From the NCBI GenBank assembly GCA_021129895.1, contig JAJOKL010000085.1, forward strand, positions 1 through 10,298: DNA of 10,298 nt. Reading direction: 5' to 3'. The translations under genes and the position numbers were made by a program. Within the stretch, counting starts at the first letter, position 1. Each line of letters opens with the position of its first letter. Below the pieces are notes generated by a model that was not told where the DNA came from, ran no database searches, and saw only the letters and a program-made list of their open reading frames with translations. Below are positions 6,689 through 10,298 of the stretch, piece after piece. Source of the DNA: Candidatus Bipolaricaulota bacterium (GTDB lineage Bacteria; Bipolaricaulota; Bipolaricaulia; Bipolaricaulales; Bipolaricaulaceae).

Positions 6689-7783
6689 ATGAAAAGGAAA
6701 GGCGATGGGGTGGCGGCTTTTTTATTCCTGCTCCCCCTCCTCTTCACCCTTACCATCGCCTTCCTGTATGCCTTCGTGAGGACGGTCTACTTCAGTTTTA
6801 CTGATTACAACCTATTTAAGATCACCGAGTTCGTGGGGCTGAGGAATTACCTGTCCCTGTTCAAAGAGCAGTTCTTCGTGTTGGGGCTCATCCATAGCCT
6901 GGTGTACGCGGGGATCGTCACCGCCAGCCAGACGTTCCTGGCACTGCTATTGGCCATCGTGGCCAACCAGAAGATCCGCGGCCTCACCTTCTTCCGGGCC
7001 GCCTACTATGTCCCCTCCATCGCCTCCAGCGTGGCCATCACCACCATCTTCATCTGGCTGGTGAACCGGCGGGGGACGGTGAACTGGCTGCTGGAGCTCT
7101 TGGTCCAGTATTGGCCCCTGATAGTGGCCGCATTGGGGATCACCGCCCTGGCGCAGGCCTTGCAGGTCGTGTGGGAACGCCGGCATGGCCTTCCCGTCCG
7201 GGCACTGGATCCGGTGCTGCTGGGGATCAGCTTTCTTGTGGGATCGGTGGCAGCAGTGATACTGGGCCGGACGGGGCTCATCCAGCCAAATTCCGGGGTG
7301 GAGGTGGCCATCCCCTGGCTCACCACCCGCAAGACCTTCTTGGGCATTCCCCTGCCCCTGCTGTCCATCATGATGCTCAACATCTGGACCACGACCCCCA
7401 CCATGATGATCCTGTTTTTGGCCGGCCTGCAGGATATCCCGCGGGAGCTCTACGAGGTGGCGGACATCGATGGCGCCTCCCCCTGGCAGAAGCTCCGGTT
7501 CGTGACGGTGCCCGCGCTGCGGCCGGTGATGTTCCTGGTCATCACCCTGGGGTTGATCGGGACCATCCAGATGTTCGACCAGGCGGCCATCACCGCCGGG
7601 ATCGCCCCCTTGGAGTCGGTGATCACGCTGGCCTACTACGTGTACTGGGCGGTGTTCGGCGCGGGCACCCTGCCCAAGGTGGGGATGGCCTCGGCCGCGG
7701 CTCTGGTGCTGGCCGCCCTGACCCTGGCGGTGGTGTTGCTCCAGCGGAAGCTCGGGTTCTCCGAGAAGGGGTGGTACTCATGA
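6689..7783 (+). CDS. Sugar ABC transporter permease, MalF-like, with a two-helix insert (364 aa)
   Basis: Inner-membrane channel subunit of the importer. Hydrophobic segments are seen near residues 9-35, 67-92, 104-125, 222-247, 275-298 and 333-352, the usual six. The cytoplasmic EAA loop that contacts the ATPase is YEVADIDGASPWQKLRFVTVPAL (residues 255-277), with the normal DGA core. LNIWTTTPTMMILFLAGLQDIP precedes it, as in MalF/UgpA-type proteins. Most relatives are about 290-310 residues. This one carries roughly 60 extra residues (about 141-202) between the third helix and the conserved IPWLTTRKT segment, including two further hydrophobic stretches (143-161 and 174-193). The ATG at 6689 gives a short positively charged N-terminus before the first helix. 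Its stop overlaps the next permease start (ATGA), indicating translational coupling. No ATPase gene is nearby. Confidence 0.94.
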   Translation: MKRKGDGVAAFLFLLPLLFTLTIAFLYAFVRTVYFSFTDYNLFKITEFVGLRNYLSLFKEQFFVLGLIHSLVYAGIVTASQTFLALLLAIVANQKIRGLTFFRAAYYVPSIASSVAITTIFIWLVNRRGTVNWLLELLVQYWPLIVAALGITALAQALQVVWERRHGLPVRALDPVLLGISFLVGSVAAVILGRTGLIQPNSGVEVAIPWLTTRKTFLGIPLPLLSIMMLNIWTTTPTMMILFLAGLQDIPRELYEVADIDGASPWQKLRFVTVPALRPVMFLVITLGLIGTIQMFDQAAITAGIAPLESVITLAYYVYWAVFGAGTLPKVGMASAAALVLAALTLAVVLLQRKLGFSEKGWYS

Positions 7784-9186
7784 GCCGTAGGCCTAAATCC
7801 CCCGGAGAACTGAGCGTTGTCTACTACCGGGGCCGGGCCTATCAGGTGGACGCCCGCTGGCTGGCCCGGCGGCGCCGAGTCCGCCGGGCGGTAGTGTACC
7901 TGACCCTAACCGCCTTAGCTGTGGTGATGATCGTGTCCCTTCTCTACGCGTTCATCTCCTCGTTCCGCAACGACCCCCTGTCCTGGCCCCCCACCCTGGC
8001 CAGCCCCAAGCTGTGGCCACCGAACTGGGTGGCCGCCTGGCGGCTTGGGCTCCAGGGAGGTGGCAATGGTTGGACCGGAGGCTGGGCCCCGGGGAGGAGG
8101 CTGGAGCTTTCCGTAGTGTTTTCCCTACCTAGAGACGCCCCCTACCCTCCCCTCCCCCGGGTGCAGCTCCTGGCCCCTCCCTACGAATCGGGTGCCCCCA
8201 ACCCCGCCCCGGATACAGGAGTGGAGGTGGTTTTCTTAGCGGAACGCGTGAACGGGGAAGCCAAAGAACTTGCTTACGAGATTATCTTCACCCACAGGGG
8301 CAGCATCAGGTATCCCCTCCTTCCCCTGGCGGTGATCGGGCCCCGGGGCGGCCGGTTCGTGCGGGCCACCCTGGCCCCGGACACGGTCAGCACCCGCATC
8401 AGCGGGGTGTACCTGACCTGGAAGAACGTGGTCCCCGGGGTCATCCGCTACATCTTCGACCACTACGTGCGGGCCTGGACCACCTACAAGGGGCAGGGGG
8501 GGAGGAATCTGTTCCCCAGATGGATACTGAACTCCTTCCTGGTGGCGGTCCTCCGGGTGGTGCTCACCGTGATCTTCACCACCATGGCCGGCTACGCCCT
8601 AGCCCGGTTGCGGTTCCCCGGGCGCAACCTCCTGTTCTTCTTCATCATCTACACCATGATGGTCCCAGGGCAGGTGACCTACATCTCCAACTACCTGGTG
8701 GTGCGGGACGGGGTGTTCGGACTGTCCCGGCTGTTCGGGCTCAAGACGTTCCTGAACACGTTCTGGGCCCTGTTCTTGCCGGGATTGGTCTCCACCACCG
8801 CTACCTTCATGATGAAGCAGTTCATGGAGTCCATCCCCCGGGAGATCGAGGAGGCGGCCAGGATCGACGGGGCGAACACCTTCCAGATTTACACCCGGGT
8901 CATCCTGCCCCTGTCCCTCCCGGCCATCGCCGCCGTGTCCATCCTCACCTTCCAGGGCTCCTGGAACGAGTTCTTCTGGCCCATGGTGGTGCTTACCGAG
9001 GCGGAGAAGTACACCCTGCCGGTGGGGCTCAACTTCTTCCTCCACTATTACACCTCGGTCACCGGGAGCGTGTGGAACGTGATCCTGGCCGGGACGGTGA
9101 TGAGCATCCTCCCGGTTCTGATCATCTACATCCTGTTCCAGCGCTACTTCGTGGAGGGGTTTCATCTGAGCGGGATAAAACAGTGA
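7780..9186 (+). CDS. Sugar ABC transporter permease, MalG-like, with large extracytoplasmic insert (468 aa)
   Basis: Second channel subunit, partner of the preceding MalF-like protein. The ATG overlaps the previous stop (ATGA, 7780-7783). A basic N-terminus (ARRRRVRRA) leads into the first helix (36-60). The C-terminal part is a normal MalG/family permease: WILNSFLVAVLRVVLTVI, LRFPGRNLLFFFIIYTMMVPGQ, the EAA loop EEAARIDGANTFQIYTRVILPLSLP (357-381) and GSWNEFFWPMVVL. Typical length is 270-300. Here about 140 residues (roughly 88-222) are inserted right after the first helix, in the loop that faces the periplasm. The insert is proline- and glycine-rich with strand-like alternation (RRLELSVVFSL, GVEVVFLAERV, LAYEIIFTHRG), lacks cysteine and lacks membrane segments, so it is probably a small folded domain. 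The motif that normally follows the first helix appears on both sides of it (NWVAAW at 82-87, HYVRAW at 228-233). Confidence 0.94.
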   Translation: MSRRPKSPGELSVVYYRGRAYQVDARWLARRRRVRRAVVYLTLTALAVVMIVSLLYAFISSFRNDPLSWPPTLASPKLWPPNWVAAWRLGLQGGGNGWTGGWAPGRRLELSVVFSLPRDAPYPPLPRVQLLAPPYESGAPNPAPDTGVEVVFLAERVNGEAKELAYEIIFTHRGSIRYPLLPLAVIGPRGGRFVRATLAPDTVSTRISGVYLTWKNVVPGVIRYIFDHYVRAWTTYKGQGGRNLFPRWILNSFLVAVLRVVLTVIFTTMAGYALARLRFPGRNLLFFFIIYTMMVPGQVTYISNYLVVRDGVFGLSRLFGLKTFLNTFWALFLPGLVSTTATFMMKQFMESIPREIEEAARIDGANTFQIYTRVILPLSLPAIAAVSILTFQGSWNEFFWPMVVLTEAEKYTLPVGLNFFLHYYTSVTGSVWNVILAGTVMSILPVLIIYILFQRYFVEGFHLSGIKQ

Positions 9187-9203
9187 CCGATAGGGGGTGC
9201 GCT

Positions 9204-10128
9204 TTGCCTAGGACGCTGGCGGCAGCTTGTTTGATCTTCGCGCTTGCGGTTTCGGGGGCGGCGGAGGGGGACTGGCCTCCGGGACCGTTTCTGAAGTTCC
9301 CCGGGAACCCGATCTTGACCCCTCAAGGCGAAGGGTTCGAGTCGGCGGCCACCTTCAACCCGGCGGTGATCCTGGTGGACGGTACGTTCTATATGCTGTA
9401 CCGGGCTGAGGATAGCTTCGGCGTGTCCCGGATCGGGCTGGCCACGAGCACGGACGGCATCCATTTCTCACGCCGACCCGAGCCGGTGCTCTCTCCGACC
9501 GAGCCCTACGAGATCTGGGGAGGGTGCGAGGATCCACGGGTGGTTAAGATCGACGGCCTTTACTACCTCACATACACCGCCTACGACGGCACTGGGCCAA
9601 GCTGTGTCTCGCCACCTCCGCAGATCTGGTGCATTGGGAGAAGCACGGTCCCATCATCCCCTGGCCTTGGAGCAAGGCCGGGGCCATCCTGCCCGAGCGG
9701 ATCGGGGGCGAGTACATCATGTACTTCGGCGACTCTTCCATCTGGATCGCCCGCTCCCGGGATCTCCTCCACTGGGAGGTACTGCCGGAGCCGGTCCTGC
9801 GCCCCCGGCCCGGCAATTCGACAGCCGGGGCATCGAGCCAGGTCCACCGCCGATCCTGACCGAGCAGGGGATACTCCTCGTCTACAACGGCTGGGATGCG
9901 GACATCACCTATCGGGTGGGGGCGGTGCTCTTCGCCCGGGATGACCCCACCCGAGTCATCACCAGGACCGAGGTCCCGCTCCTGGAGCCGTCCGAGGACT
10001 GGGAGCTCCGGGGCCGGGTCCCGCGGGTGGTGTTCGCCTCAGCACTGGTGGTCAACGATGGGCACTGGTACCTCTACTACGGCGGAGCAGACCGCTGCGT
10101 GGGCCTGGCCCTCTTCTCAACGGAGTAG
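9204..10128 (+). pseudogene. Exported GH130-family glycosidase/phosphorylase, broken by two 1-base frameshifts
   Basis: Five-bladed beta-propeller enzyme of glycoside hydrolase family 130, whose members split beta-mannosides by phosphorolysis or, in some exported forms, hydrolysis. Family marks are PGNPILTP, FNPAVILVDGTFYMLYRAED, GCEDPRVVKIDGLYYLTYTAYDG (residues 107-129), DLVHWEKHGPI and FDSRGIEPGPPPI. The coding frame shifts at about 9599-9601 (an A lost from AAA, restoring GPKLCLATSADLVHW) and again at 9817-9818 (a T lost from TTT, restoring PGNFDSRGIEPG). Adding both bases back yields 308 residues, a normal GH130 length. As written, translation leaves the family after 132 residues and stops at 9944. 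The N-terminus MPRTLAAACLIFALAVSGAA is a signal peptide, unusual because most characterised GH130 phosphorylases are cytoplasmic. I prefer the TTG at 9204, preceded by AGGGGGTG; a GTG at 9183 overlapping the permease stop is the alternative. It is last in the importer transcription unit. Confidence 0.85.
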
Positions 10129-10162
10129 AACGCCTCGCTTTGCCCCCCAATAGAGGGCTCGG

Positions 10163-10298
10163 CTAAGGGATGAGGTCGGTATCCTCCTCCAGGCGGGCAC
10201 AGGCGTGGGCGATGAGCTTGGCCGCGTTCGCCAGGTCCGACAGGGCCACGACCTCGCAGGGGGAGTGCATGTAGCGGTTGGGGATCGAGACGAGAGCC
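10163..10298 (-). CDS. M42-family metallo-aminopeptidase, C-terminal 44 residues
   Basis: Only the 3' end of this gene is inside the window. The readable 44 residues contain SIPNRYMHSPCEVV, the C-terminal signature of M42 peptidases (glutamyl aminopeptidase / tetrahedral aminopeptidase / so-called endoglucanase M). The histidine of RYMHS is a known metal ligand in that family. An amphipathic helix (LANAAKLIAHACARL) and a short acidic tail follow to the TAG stop at 10165-10163. These enzymes are cytoplasmic peptidases. The gene converges on the GH130 gene with 34 bases between the stops and no clear terminator. It probably has no link to sugar uptake. Confidence 0.88.
   Translation of the reverse strand, partial: ALVSIPNRYMHSPCEVVALSDLANAAKLIAHACARLEEDTDLIP

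Noticed and set aside
7111..7779. Upstream in-frame extension of the MalG-like permease to position 7111
   Set aside because: It lies wholly inside the MalF-like gene in another frame, and its translation resembles no permease. The ATGA overlap at 7780 gives a normal basic N-terminus and first helix.
8520..9183. Upstream part of the open frame that leads into the GH130 gene
   Set aside because: The frame is open by chance over the permease; family similarity and the signal peptide begin only after about 9204.
1..10298. CRISPR arrays, tRNA/rRNA genes, insertion sequences, attachment sites
   Set aside because: No regularly spaced repeats, cloverleaf-like genes, transposase motifs or terminal inverted repeats were seen on either strand.

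Overview
The window is a GC-rich bacterial segment with dense coding, ATG, GTG and TTG starts, strong AGGAGG ribosome sites on some genes and apparently leaderless starts on others. The solute-binding protein has a plain signal peptide without a lipobox cysteine, and the prolyl-tRNA synthetase is of the short archaeal/eukaryotic type. Together these suggest a diderm, possibly thermophilic, deep-branching bacterium. Bipolaricaulota (Acetothermia) or Deinococcota/Thermus-like lineages are candidates, but this is inference and not settled by the sequence.

Layout: (1) 1-1074, minus: prolyl-tRNA synthetase, cut by the window edge. (2) 1264-4146, minus: a two-domain protein joining beta-phosphoglucomutase to a GH65 sugar phosphorylase. 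(3) 4197-5216, plus, divergent from it: a LacI-family repressor. (4) 5381-9186, plus: a sugar ABC importer made of a binding protein and two permeases, with no ATPase gene. (5) 9204-10128, plus: a GH130-family enzyme with a signal peptide, broken by two single-base frameshifts. (6) 10163-10298, minus, convergent: the end of an M42 aminopeptidase. No gap longer than 300 bases lacks a gene.

The middle seven kilobases read as one sugar-use locus. A palindromic LacI-type operator (TTGAAACCGGTTACAA) lies just downstream of the -10 box of a near-consensus promoter for the importer. A 13-of-16 copy, in the same orientation relative to transcription, lies in the lacI/phosphorylase divergent gap. The inferred model is that the repressor controls both arms and itself. 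The importer brings in a gluco-oligosaccharide, the phosphorylase domain splits it with phosphate to beta-glucose 1-phosphate, and the mutase domain of the same chain converts that to glucose 6-phosphate. The exported GH130 enzyme would have trimmed mannose-type glycans outside the cytoplasm, but it looks inactivated or mis-sequenced.

Features most worth a second look are the shared operator pair, two -10 boxes each exactly 8 nt before a start codon (leaderless mRNAs), a terminator/promoter relay between the binding protein and permease genes, a ~140-residue extracytoplasmic insert in the second permease flanked by a repeated motif, a two-helix insert in the first permease, and the doubly frameshifted GH130 gene. 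I did not find evidence for a wholly new type of system.
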